Of a stretch of DNA of 64,000 nucleotides, positions 29,064-39,237 are shown one piece after another (within the stretch, counting starts at the first letter, position 1; each line of letters opens with the position of its first letter). The stretch is from Chamaecrista fasciculata (lineage: Eukaryota > Streptophyta > Magnoliopsida > Fabales > Fabaceae), in contig QANZ01012858.1 of assembly GCA_003254925.1 (NCBI GenBank), positions 103,926 through 167,925 on the forward strand. Reading direction: 5' to 3'. The notes beneath the pieces are model-generated. The model searched no databases, had not been told where the DNA came from, and saw only the letters and a program-made list of their open reading frames with translations. The translations under genes and the position numbers were made by a program.

Positions 29064-29953
29064 NNNNNNNNNNNNNNNNNNNNNNNNNNNNNNNNNNNNN
29101 NNNNNNNNNNNNNNNNNNNNNNNNNNNNNNNNNNNNNNNNNNNNNNNNNNNNNNNNNNNNNNNNNNNNNNNNNNNNNNNNNNNNNNNNNNNNNNNNNNNN
29201 NNNNNNNNNNNNNNNNNNNNNNNNNNNNNNNNNNNNNNNNNNNNNNNNNNNNNNNNNNNNNNNNNNNNNNNNNNNNNNNNNNNNNNNNNNNNNNNNNNNN
29301 NNNNNNNNNNNNNNNNNNNNNNNNNNNNNNNNNNNNNNNNNNNNNNNNNNNNNNNNNNNNNNNNNNNNNNNNNNNNNNNNNNNNNNNNNNNNNNNNNNNN
29401 NNNNNNNNNNNNNNNNNNNNNNNNNNNNNNNNNNNNNNNNNNNNNNNNNNNNNNNNNNNNNNNNNNNNNNNNNNNNNNNNNNNNNNNNNNNNNNNNNNNN
29501 NNNNNNNNNNNNNNNNNNNNNNNNNNNNNNNNNNNNNNNNNNNNNNNNNNNNNNNNNNNNNNNNNNNNNNNNNNNNNNNNNNNNNNNNNNNNNNNNNNNN
29601 NNNNNNNNNNNNNNNNNNNNNNNNNNNNNNNNNNNNNNNNNNNNNNNNNNNNNNNNNNNNNNNNNNNNNNNNNNNNNNNNNNNNNNNNNNNNNNNNNNNN
29701 NNNNNNNNNNNNNNNNNNNNNNNNNNNNNNNNNNNNNNNNNNNNNNNNNNNNNNNNNNNNNNNNNNNNNNNNNNNNNNNNNNNNNNNNNNNNNNNNNNNN
29801 NNNNNNNNNNNNNNNNNNNNNNNNNNNNNNNNNNNNNNNNNNNNNNNNNNNNNNNNNNNNNNNNNNNNNNNNNNNNNNNNNNNNNNNNNNNNNNNNNNNN
29901 NNNNNNNNNNNNNNNNNNNNNNNNNNNNNNNNNNNNNNNNNNNNNNNNNNNNN
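29064..29953. other. Assembly gap of 890 n
   Basis: Unknown bases, preceded by a poly-T run and followed by AT-rich repeat sequence that also occurs, inverted, at about 45570-45720. The gap therefore probably collapsed on a repeat. Confidence 1.
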
Positions 29954-30460
29954 GTTTAATAATATAAATATAAAAATAAATACATCTATTACATTAATAA
30001 TAAGTAAAAAATTATATTATTTTAGCATTAGAATATTAAAAAAAATTTATTATAATAATTATGAAATATATGATGATTAAGTTTTCAGGTTTTATGTTTT
30101 TTAAAAAATATATTTTTAATTAAGTTTGCAACACTTTTAAACTGTTGCAAATTGAAAATAAATAAAAAATAAAAAAAATGTGGAAAAGGTTCGGCTAAAG
30201 ACTTGTGTCACCACTTACCTGAAATCGTGCTAACTGTCTCAGTAAGTCTGAAATTGTGCTACTCAGACAAGATTTCAGTGTCAAATTTTCAAAAAAAAAA
30301 TATTTCTCTTAACTGGTGCCACGTGGCACCATGTGATTGGTCGAGAAATATCAAAATCGTGTATATGATATGCATACTCCATTTAAGGAAATAAAAAATT
30401 TTGTTAAATATTGAGATACATAATATATTTTAGTGTATTATTAATATAAAAGAAAACTTA
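29954..30460 (+). repeat. Copy 1 of a repeat family with a 16-bp G-box palindrome
   Basis: The landmark order is AGTTTGCAACACTTTTAAA, GTGGAAAAGGTTCGG, CTTACCTGAAATCGTGCT, the palindrome GGTGCCACGTGGCACC (30315-30330), AAAATCGTGT, and a tail ending TGTATTATTAATATAAAAG. The same order recurs at 47085-47430 and in part at 46140-46340. Pieces are also found inverted at 45375-45720. I do not recognise the transposon class. Confidence 0.75.
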
Positions 30461-31268
30461 CACTTTTAGTCTCTTTATAAAATATCTTTATCATGATTTT
30501 GTCAGATTTTTAATATTATATCTAAATTAAATAATTAGAGAGATAAATAAATATTGACGTTGCAATCTCTTATTGTAAATAGAAGTCTTGCGTGCTATTG
30601 TGATGACTGACGAGATGAAAAGAATCAAAATTCAAAATAAGACAAAAGAATATTTTAAAAATCAAAATAAAATTTATCCGACATAAAATTCGAAAATCAA
30701 TATAAAGTTCTGACCTGTTTTAATTATTTTACTTTCAAAAGTTATAAATTAGTTTAACTTAAAATTAATTGTTAGGTAACCTTTCAACAATTTCACAATA
30801 ACATAAATACATAATGTTATTAGTAAAATCAAAAAGCTATATATGGTTAATTATTACTTAACAAGGTTAATTATAAACATTGTAAAGGTTTTTCTTCTCC
30901 TTTTTAATTTATCAGTAAATTCAAAAAGTTATTAATATGGGTACTTATTACTTAAGCGTTATTATCAGTAAAATTAATGTTTAAATTAAATAAATTATTA
31001 ACTTTATTGATATCTTTTTTTGGTCTGAAACATTATTGATATCTTAAACTTAAGAGAAAGAACTAAAAGTAATTCAACTTTAAAAAATTAAATTGAAATC
31101 TTATGCAAAATCATAGAGTGAAAAAAAATACCAACAAATGTTTTTTTTTTATACACCAACACAAAACAATTACAAAGAACAGAAAAAGTAACATAGAGTT
31201 TGTCTCTAAGAAAAGAGAAAGTCATTGGGGACTTCCAACACTCACCAAGTGCTGAGACGTCCTTCTCA
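30460..31268. other. AT-rich intergenic, no gene seen
   Basis: Low-complexity AT-rich sequence without supported frames or clear repeat ends. Confidence 0.5.
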
Positions 31269-31270
31269 TG

Positions 31271-31521
31271 AGAGTGGATCCTCTACTGTAAAATTTCTGT
31301 GTTGTCTCTGCTGTACAGACAATCTAGACCATTCATTATATCTAACCATCTACGAAATGTCACGTTGGATCATTTTCTTTTGCAACTAAAGCACAGTAAA
31401 AAAACCTTTTTGCAAGTGGTTTTCATCTTCTCTCGCCATCCTCAATCACTTCCAGCTTGTTTATTCCTTCTGCTCCTTTCATTGTTTAAGCCATCCTTGT
31501 CAGCGGTAGAGGATCCACTTC
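31271..31521. mobile_element. Small inverted-repeat element
   Basis: AGTGGATCCTCTAC at 31273-31286 is exactly mirrored by GTAGAGGATCCACT at 31506-31519, giving an element of about 250 bp. The open frame across it (31299-31562) is not supported as a gene. No target duplication is assigned. Confidence 0.5.
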
Positions 31522-31569
31522 CCCTTCTCGTAAGCAAAAGAAATCTGCAAAGGGACATGTGAAATCAGA

Positions 31570-33000
31570 GTGATATAAAATTTGTTTTTGATTATAATCG
31601 TAGTGTGGTTATAATCAAAGTTGATTATTTTTGTAGTGGTGTTTGGATGATTGTTGATTATTTGGTGTGAAATTATTGAAATGGGTATGTAATGATTGTG
31701 ATAGGTGGATAAAAAGTAAGGAAATTGATAAATTGTATAGGGGTATAAATGGAAGAAAAAATTGGAAAAAGTAAGGTGTGATTTTATTATAATCAAAATG
31801 TATTTCAGTATTTGGATATGATTGTTGCTTGAAAAAAAATCAAAATATGTTACTGTTTGCCTTGAAAAACGTGAAAACTTGATTATTTTCATGTGTAAGT
31901 GGGGGGGAGGGTTGATTATTTGATTTGGTGCACCGAATGAATTTTGGCCTATGTAATGGTGGACCAAAAGGACTAAAATGTACAATCATAGCCCGACATT
32001 TGGTGGACCAGCGAAGAAAATGGTGCACCGTTTCGCAGCAGATGAGAGAGAATGGAGGCACTCACGCGGACCCGGAATTTTTATTCAATTTTCTTCAATT
32101 GGACTTTCGGTCCACCGTTTTATATTTTCGGTTCGCCATTCATGAAGGAATTCTTCCACACTCATATTAGCCCAGAATTTCGGTCCACCGACTTCCGAAT
32201 GGTCCACCGCTTAGCTATTGTAATTTGGATATCGCGACATTCGGTCCACCGTTTTATATTTTCGGTCCGCTATTCATGAAGGAATTCTTTCACACTCATA
32301 TTAACCCAGAATTTCGGTCCACCGAATCTAAAAATCGGTGGACCAAATGTCGGCATATAAAAAGAATCGACGGCCCATTCCACACAAATGCAAACCCTCT
32401 CACTCTCGGTTCTCTCTCTCTCTCTCATCTCTGTCTCTCTCCCTCTCACTCTCGGTTCTCTCTCTCTCTCTCTCTCATCCATCATCCGCCGAAATTGTTC
32501 CTCCTGAGACAAATCTGTTGGTGAGATTAAGAAAATAAAAAAAGAAGAAATGGTTGATTGAATTGTTAATTAGTTATGTACTTGGGCTTAAAGGAATTGA
32601 TGAATCTCGTGTCTGTGTTGTTTGATTTGGGAACAAAAGGAAGAGAGAACAGTACTCTGTTTGAATTGATCACTCTGTTTGGATTTTGGAGGAGAGAGAC
32701 GAGAGAGAACAAAAGGAAGAGAAGAAGAAAGGGGCAAAATAACAATTTAGGCCAACACAAATTTGATTTAATTATAAACTGGTCCATTATTGAGGGAAAT
32801 GATTCTTTTGCCCTTGTGATGGGTGATTGATTGTATTAGAATATAGGTAATTGTAGGTATATGTATAGGGGTATAAATGTAATTGAGTGTGTTTGATTAT
32901 AAAAAAATCATGATTATAATTTGATCAGAAAAAAAACGTAAACGAACATGTTTATTATGATTATAATCAGAACAGATTATAATCAAAACGCAAACGAACT
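31570..33000. mobile_element. Composite non-autonomous element with GATTATAATC ends and GGTCCACC repeats
   Basis: The left end (TTTTTGATTATAATCGTAG then GGTTATAATC) and the right end (complement of GATTATAATCAAAACGCAAA) share inverted GATTATAATC units, with further such units inside each end. The interior (31925-32350) holds two 133-bp-spaced direct copies starting TTCGGTCCACCGTTTTATAT, at about 32106 and 32239, plus other GGTCCACC/GGTGGACC motifs on both strands. A (TC)n-rich stretch (32395-32485) resembles a plant 5' leader and may be captured. No coding domain is recognised. Confidence 0.5.
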
Positions 33001-33584
33001 GGGTAGAATATCTGATATAAACAAATCCACTTGCCCCTCTCATAATCAAAATATATTTTTTATAAAGAATTAATAACATAAACACATAAAAAATACATAA
33101 AAATACAAAAAAATATGTGGAGGTTCGTGTGTGTTGGTTGGGTCTTGAAGTAAAATGTGAATCAGCAACCCGACCCACAACTTTGTTGATTATTTCACAC
33201 CCAAACCAACCCGTAATTGCGAGTTGGGTTGAGTTAGATTTTGTGAATTGGTGGGTCAACTCAACTCGCTGCCCACCCCTAATAAGCAAATTGCACCCTA
33301 AGTTAAAGTATTTATTTTTTTGTTTTAAAGTCAATATTATTAGGAGGGTCGACCTAAATATAATTAATCTTTGTCTATACTACTATAAGGATAAGTGAGA
33401 AAAGCATAAGTTGCTACATAAGTGAGAGAGAGAGAGAGGTCGCTAGTAGCATCAAAGCCTCTCATGGCGGACAAGTATGAATGAGTGTATGTATAATGAA
33501 TCACTCAAAAATCAAATAGGAGCTGAGTCTTGAGGAAGTATCAGGCAGCCACTAAACGGTGGTCGCTGCTTAATATTAATATTT
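33000..33584. other. Repeat-derived DNA with a second start-like copy of the CAT9-type leader
   Basis: At 33425-33475 the minus strand reads ATGAGAGGCTTTGATG followed by a CT-rich run. It closely matches the start of the captured transporter fragment whose ATG is at 34809. No transporter core follows it here. The remainder is repeat-like (for example a GGGTTGAGTT-type tract at 33215-33270), with no gene. Confidence 0.4.
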
Positions 33585-34065
33585 GTCCAAAGTGCACTTT
33601 TGATACCATCTCTTTTGCTCATGTCTCAATTTGGTTCCATCTCTTTTGTTATATTTTTCTCCATGTATAAAATTAGTCCCGTATATTTTTTTTTGCTGCA
33701 GATTTGTTCTCATATCCTTACAACAAGTTTCATCATTAGTCCTACAATAAGTGGCAAAGGGAGAGGGGGCCAGGGTGGCCATGCCTAATATATATATATA
33801 GTATACAAGGAAAATAAGCAATTGTAACTTGGCCAAGTGGTTCTGGCCCCGCTTGAGTTCGAGCTTGTATCTTTTTTCATTTCTCTCCAAACAATATTTT
33901 TAATAGCAATCTGTTTTTTTTATATATTTGCCTATGTTCATCTAAAGATTAAAATCTTTTTTTAAAGAATATCAAATTAAAACAAAAAGATATGAAACTA
34001 ATTCTACAAGCTGACTAAAAGATTTGAGGCCAAAAGTACAACAAAAAAAATACGAGATTAGCTGG
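33585..34065. mobile_element. MULE-like MITE with nested insertion
   Basis: The left arm begins CCAAAGTGCACTTTTGATACC with CATCTCTTTTGCTC units. Complementary units (ATATGAAACTAATTC, then GAGGCCAAAAGTACAAC) lie at 33985-34060. The interval 33740-33900 looks unrelated and inserted; it includes an A-box-like TTGGCCAAGTGGTTCTGG followed closely by a GAGTTCGAGC B-box-like sequence. The ends are diverged and no target duplication is seen. Confidence 0.45.
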
Positions 34066-34069
34066 CTGG

Positions 34070-34556
34070 AACTGGACAGCTATCAGGTCTCAATAAAATT
34101 AGAGGATGTGCGAAATGAAATGATTTTAGCTTATATACTAACTTGATGAAATGCAAACTGAAAGTACTCCAGTTCATCACATCCTTTAATTTTATAGAGC
34201 ATCACACAATTTTCACTCCTCATTTTCAAACCTGCAAATGGCCTTAACTTATTTGGAAAAAAAAGGGTTATCTCCCAAATTTTCTTTCTAAAACTCCAAT
34301 CTTCAACATGAACAAAAGTGGATAAAGATTAATTAACCCTACCATCAAGAAAACTTAACAATTTCGACAAAAGAAAAAGAAAAAAGAACAGATGAATATT
34401 TGATGTTTGGTAGTTAGCACACATGACAGATGAACACTTCCAAAAGACTAAGTAAGTAGAATCACCCTCAGCCACGTAATCCAATCAGCTCATTCATTAA
34501 AATGACAGAAAATTAGATCAAAAACAAAAATGATGAAAACAGATAAAGATAGATAC
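34070..34556. other. Sequence left of the captured transporter fragment
   Basis: No gene is seen. If the capture copied genomic DNA, the part next to 34556 may be the first intron of the source gene. Confidence 0.3.
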
Positions 34557-34809
34557 CAGGTCCGGTGTCCCGAGCGACAGTGCCAGTGACGACAAATATG
34601 TCGGCACCGATGGAGGCACCAATCCTGATAAGGAAGAGATCAAGCAAGCCAAGGCGCCAGGAAAGGTCTCGGCTGGAATTATCGCGAGCAGCTTTCTTAG
34701 GTTCCGGGAAAGGTCTTGGCTCTAAGTGTAGAAGACCAGAAACGAGAGCGAGAAAATGAGGAAGAAGAAGAAGGAGAGAGAGGTCTCTGGTATCATCAAA
34801 GCCTCTCAT
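34557..34809 (-). pseudogene. Captured first-exon fragment of a CAT9-like cationic amino acid transporter
   Basis: On the minus strand, from ATG at 34809, the frame ends with LGLLDLFLIRIGASIGADIF and then VVTGTVARDTGPG. This is the first transmembrane helix of APC-superfamily plant CAT transporters (pattern G-A-S-I-G-x-G-I-F, then VTGTVAR). The functional motif has G where this copy has D (GADIF), and R replaces a small residue before IGAS, so the copy is decayed. The frame runs into a GT donor (34556-34555) just where a first exon would end, so genomic rather than spliced DNA was captured. A MULE-type end (GGACCAAAAGTGCACTTTGA) lies at about 34825-34845, but a matching left end is not certain. 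Confidence 0.65.
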
Positions 34810-34879
34810 GACGGACAAAAGATGTGGGACCAAAAGTGCACTTTGACCAAAATTTAAACGTAAAACTATTTAGTCTTTA

Positions 34880-36950
34880 TAAATAATTAGCTTTTGTAAG
34901 AAAAATCAAGGATTAAAAAAATGTATTTCTATGTAGGGATGATATGACTTTCAAGAATCTTCTGTATAGTAAATGAGGATGACAGAAATAACATGAGGCA
35001 TGAGACTCAAGTGTATAGTTTGATATATATATTTTGTTAATATCTCGTGCTTAATAATATTTTTTAACAATAAATAAATAAAGGGTAATTCTATAGAAAG
35101 AGAACTAAAAAGTGAAGCTTGTTCCACTTTTATTCACATTATCTGTTGTCAAACTGATAATACACAGAAGAAAGTGCAGTGATGGTTGTAAAAAATCAGA
35201 AGATCGTCAAACTTTGGGGGCAGAGAACTAATCTGTGGCACTGTGAAGTGATTGAAATTGTAGGTAGGCCTTGAAGAAAGGATTGTAACTTATTTTGACT
35301 CTTGTGGATGACTAGGTCTTGAAGGATTGTGACATGATGATGAAAAATCTGATTTTGGGCAATGCCATATATTGTAGATTATTATTAGGCCAAAATGCAC
35401 AAACACCCTGAGTTTTAGGTTGAGTGCACATAACATCCTTGAGTTTTCAATTTGTGCAAATAGTACCCTTGAGTTTTCAGTTACGTGCAAATAATACCCT
35501 TTTGTTAAACTTTTGTTTATTTAGTGAGGGTATAATAGTAATTTTATAACAAATCTAGGTTAAAGTTTAATTTTGGTCTCTCAAACTTGCTCAAAGTTCC
35601 GTTTTGGTCCCTCAAGTTTTGAAAAAGTTTTAATTTTTAATAAAAGAAAAAATTGATTTACATTCTCAAAAAGTTTTATTTTTTTGAACTAAGGTCCTTT
35701 ATTTTTATAATAGGATCAAAATGTAAGAAAAAATGAATAAATTAGGATGTGAAACAATTTTGCCCAATTTTTATAATCGGTTTGGCTGGGTTTAGGGTAA
35801 AATTGGGCAAAATTGTTTCACATTCTAATTCATTCATTTTTCTTACATTTTGGTCATATTATAAAAATAAAGGACCTTAATTTAAAAAAAAAAATAAAAC
35901 TTTTGGAGAATGTAAACCAATTTTTTCTTTTATTTAGCAGAAAAATTAAAACTTTTTCAAAACTTAAGAGACCAAAACGAAACTTTGAGCAAGTTTGAGA
36001 GACCAAAATTAGACTTTACCCTAGATTTTTTATAAAATTACTATTATACCCTCACTAAATAACAAAAGTTTAACAAAAGGGTATTATTTGCACGTAATTG
36101 AAAACTCAGGCGTCTTATTTGCACAAATTGAAAACTCAAGGGTGTTATGTGCACCCAACCTAAAACACAGGGGGTGTATGTGCATTTTGGCCCAATTATT
36201 ATTATGACAAGCATGCACTGAGAATAGAGAGTTGAAACATTACTTTCAAAAAATTGCAAGGAAGTTTACACTATGGAAGAAAAAGCTTCTTGCTGAGAAA
36301 GAAACAAGTGGTATACTGGTGATATTTCCAAATAAGATGATCCTTGCCCTGAGAAATTGAAAATGGAAGCTGAATGATTCTGAGTTGATCTTCAATGGAG
36401 AAATTACTGTTGAGAATTTGAAAATTCCACCTATGAGAATTACTGTCAATTAAACTACTGACGTTATTGGAGGGAGCTTCAACTCCATTTTTAAGTAGGA
36501 TTCCACCAAAAAGATGAAGGTAACTGAATGAACTTGCCACCAGAGATGATTTAAATTTCTGATAAGGGAAAGATTTGAGTTCATACTCTTCCTTGTAGAT
36601 GAAGGTTAAGTGGTTGATTTTGGAAGTGCTTCAATGTTGCTGATTCTGAGTGATCCTCCAAAACTGTTTTGTAAACAAAGTTTTTCTTTTAACTTTACTA
36701 AACACCAACTCCATTTTTAATTATCTACATTCTATATGTAGGTATGCGTAATATCTAAGTTTAATAAATATTTATATCTCGTGTACAGAGAAAATAATAG
36801 CAGAAAGAGATTGGGGGAAAATAGAAGAAAATCTCTGGGAATGAAAAAGGTCAAACGATGGCATTGTCAAGAAATTATAGGGAATTGCTGAAAAAAAAAA
36901 TGTGATGCGAGTTCATGAGTAGAGCGAGATTGGTGGTGGGAGAAGATGAA
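34880..36950 (+). repeat. Duplicated 3' end and flank of the 42191 gene, missing its last exon
   Basis: The segment matches 43640-45369 in order. It opens with intron-2 sequence (AAGAAAAATCAAGGATTAAA), then jumps from TAGGGAT to GATATGACTTTCAAG, deleting the equivalent of about 43683-44058, which contains exon 3. It then follows the downstream flank (TGATATATATATTT, ATCTCGTGCTTAATAATAT, CAGAAGATCGTCAAACTTT, GGGAGCTTCAACTCC, GGTGGTGGGA). A palindromic element (35388-36194) is inserted only in this copy. No coding potential remains. Confidence 0.88.
35388..36194. mobile_element. Long palindromic (foldback) MULE-like element with a proven insertion site
   Basis: The element begins GGCCAAAATGCACAAACACC and ends with the complement. 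The two arms (about 400 bp each) mirror one another nearly to a centre around 35785, including TTGGTCTCTCAAACTTGCTC and its complement. It interrupts GATTATTATTATGACAAGC, which is uninterrupted at 44583-44600 in the paralogous copy. The duplicated target is ATTATTATTA (35378-35387 and 36195-36204; 9-10 bp, ambiguous in this repeat). No coding region is present. Confidence 0.9.
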
Positions 36951-37865
36951 GGAGAAATTAAAGAAAGAAAAGAGATTGAAGAGAGAGAACTTGATGATGT
37001 TGATATTTAAGGCCAAAAATGAAAATCCGACATTGATAAAAATATAAATGGAGATCTGAAAAATTGATTGTTGAGAGAATTTAGTGTGTCAATGTCTCTA
37101 TATTTATGATGTGTTGCATCAGCAGCATATGTGCTTCACAGATTTTTCTATTCAATTAAAACTCTCACAATCGAGGTCAAATAAAATATGAAAATATAAA
37201 AGATCCACTTTTGTATATATATATAATTCCATATTGAAATTCACTCCAAATATAACTAAACTTTAATAAAATTATCTTGTACAAAGGGTTAGTTTGGTTC
37301 TAAATGTATGTTTTAATATTCATTTTAGTCTTTTATATTTTTAAAGATTCAGATTGGTCTTAAATATTGACGAAATATTTTATTTTGGTTCTAAATTATT
37401 GAATGTACTGGTCATATTTTTCTTATTTCAAGCCAAAAAAAAAAGTTTGAATGTGACGAATCCAAAATTACGTGTTACTTTTAAATAGTATTTTCTCTAT
37501 CCAGTGGATCCGTCAACAAACGAGCTCAAATCAAGTCCCAAAAGTGAGTTTCTCATTTTACAATCAAACAAGTAAAGTTAATCATATATCTTTCAATCGC
37601 TTCAATTATGATGAATACAACAAATTCAAAGTGATGACATCTTAACAAATCTTTTTTCTGCTTAACTGGGATCTTTAGCAGATGAGATCAAATCGAGCTC
37701 AAAAGTAAGGTTGAGACCAAAAAGTATAAACTTATGAAGAATTGGTTTCAAACTCACTTTCGAGTTTAATATGACCTCATTTTTTGACAATCCCAACTGA
37801 GTAAAAAAAACTCGTTGAAAATAACTCGTCGCATTTGAACTTGAAACGAGTGACTTACTTTCAAA
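36950..37865. other. AT-rich intergenic, no gene seen
   Basis: The first part continues the duplicated flank beyond the point where the 45.4 kb copy is interrupted. The rest has a TTGGTTCTAAAT / TTTTAGTC repeat-like composition, and related sequence recurs at about 48600-49200. There is no supported frame. Confidence 0.45.
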
Positions 37866-37869
37866 ATCT

Positions 37870-39213
37870 GTTTTAACATTGTTTGTCGACGGTCCAAACT
37901 AAATAGAGAAAACATTATTTGAAAGCAACATGTAACTCTAAACTCTTCATATTTGAATTTAAACACAAAAGAAATATGATCATATTCAATAATTTGAGAC
38001 TAAAATAAAATATTTTACCAACATTTAAGCCTGAAATGTTTTGAACACAATACCATAACAATGTTTAAAGTTCATTCAAATAACAATGTTTAAAGTTAAA
38101 AAAATATATATTAATTGTGAGTGTTAAGATTTTTGTTTTTGAAACAGAGTTTTAAGATTTTAACCCAAAACAAATTCTAAAGTTCAAATATTTTTTTTCC
38201 ATTTTTCACGTTATATGATATAGTTGCTGAATTTTTTATCCATTAGCTAGAATTATTTATAATTATATTTGATTTTATATGATAATAATAATAATATGTA
38301 AACGAAGTATAATATATTATATATCCATTTTTGACATTGTTTGTCGAAGGCTCAAACTAGATAAAGATAATAGTATATGAAAGCAACATGTAACTCTAAA
38401 CTTGTCACATTTGAATTTAAACACGAGAGATATATGATCATATTCAATAGTTTGAGACTAAAATAAAATGTTGGATAAATTACACTTTGGTACCATGTGG
38501 TTTGACCCTATTTCACTTTGGTACCTTGTGGTTCGAAACCTGACACTTTGGTACCATGTGGTATTCTCCATTAACACTTTAGTACCCTTTGGAGCTATTT
38601 TGTAATTTTAACCATAACAAATTTTGTAAAAATTACATACTAATCCCAATTTTTTTTTAAAGTTTTCATTTTAGTCCCTAGATAATATTTATCAAAAGAA
38701 CTATTTGTAATTTTTTGAAAACTTTTTGGGGTCAATATGTAATTTTTGAAAAATTTGTTATGGTTAAAATTATAAAATAGCTCCAAAGGGTACCAAATTG
38801 TTAATGAAGAATACCACAGGGTACCAAAGTGTCAAGTTTCAAACCACAGGGTACCAAAGTAAAATAGGGTCAAACCATAAGATACCAAAGTGTAATTTAC
38901 CCTAAAATATTTTACCAACATTTTAGCCTTGAAATATTTTGAACACAAGACCCTTTGACCAATTATCTTTCAAATAACACTCTTTAAAATTGAAAAATAT
39001 AATTAATTGTGAGTTTTAAGATTTTTGTTTTTGAAACAGAGTTTTAAGATCTTAACCCAAAAAAATTCTAAAGTCCAAATTTTTTTTTTCATTTTGCACG
39101 TTATATGATATAGTTGTTGAATTTTTTACCCATTAACTAGAATTATTTATAATTATATTTGATTTTAAATAATAATAATAATACGTAAGCGAAGTATAAT
39201 ATATTATATATTT
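37870..39213. repeat. Direct tandem duplication, units about 465 and 450 bp, second unit interrupted
   Basis: Unit 1 (about 37870-38330) and unit 2 (about 38331-39213) share, in order, GACATTGTTTGTCGA-type sequence, AAAGCAACATGTAACTCTAA, GATCATATTCAATA, TTGAGACTAAAATAAAAT, TTTTGAAACAGAGTTTTAAG, TTTTCCATTTTTCACGTTAT and AAGCGAAGTATAATATATTA (some with one or two changes). Unit 2 is longer because it carries the element at 38473-38902. The DNA is non-coding. Confidence 0.88.
38473..38902. mobile_element. 430-bp MULE-like MITE with empty site in the neighbouring repeat unit
   Basis: The ends are GGATAAATTACACTTTGGTA and the complement of GGGTAAATTACACTTTGGTA. Subterminal units such as GGTACCATGTGGTTTGACCC appear in both arms. 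The flanks TAAAATGTT (38464-38472) and TAAAATATT (38903-38911) form a 9-bp target duplication with one mismatch. The first tandem unit reads TAAAATATTTTACC uninterrupted at about 38009-38022, showing the pre-insertion state. Confidence 0.88.
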
Positions 39214-39237
39214 TGCTTATATATGTAATTCCTTTTT

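Noticed and set aside
29025..30080. 351-codon open frame
   Set aside because: Almost all of it is the run of n; it has no real coding content.
31299..31562. 87-codon frame with a hydrophobic C-terminal half
   Set aside because: It lies inside a small inverted-repeat element and has no recognisable motif.
33826..33868. Possible third SINE (TTGGCCAAGTGGTTCTGG with GAGTTCGAGC)
   Set aside because: The A-box-like and B-box-like sequences are only about 16 bp apart, and no head or tail is shared with the other two units. It is left as a remark inside the MITE entry.
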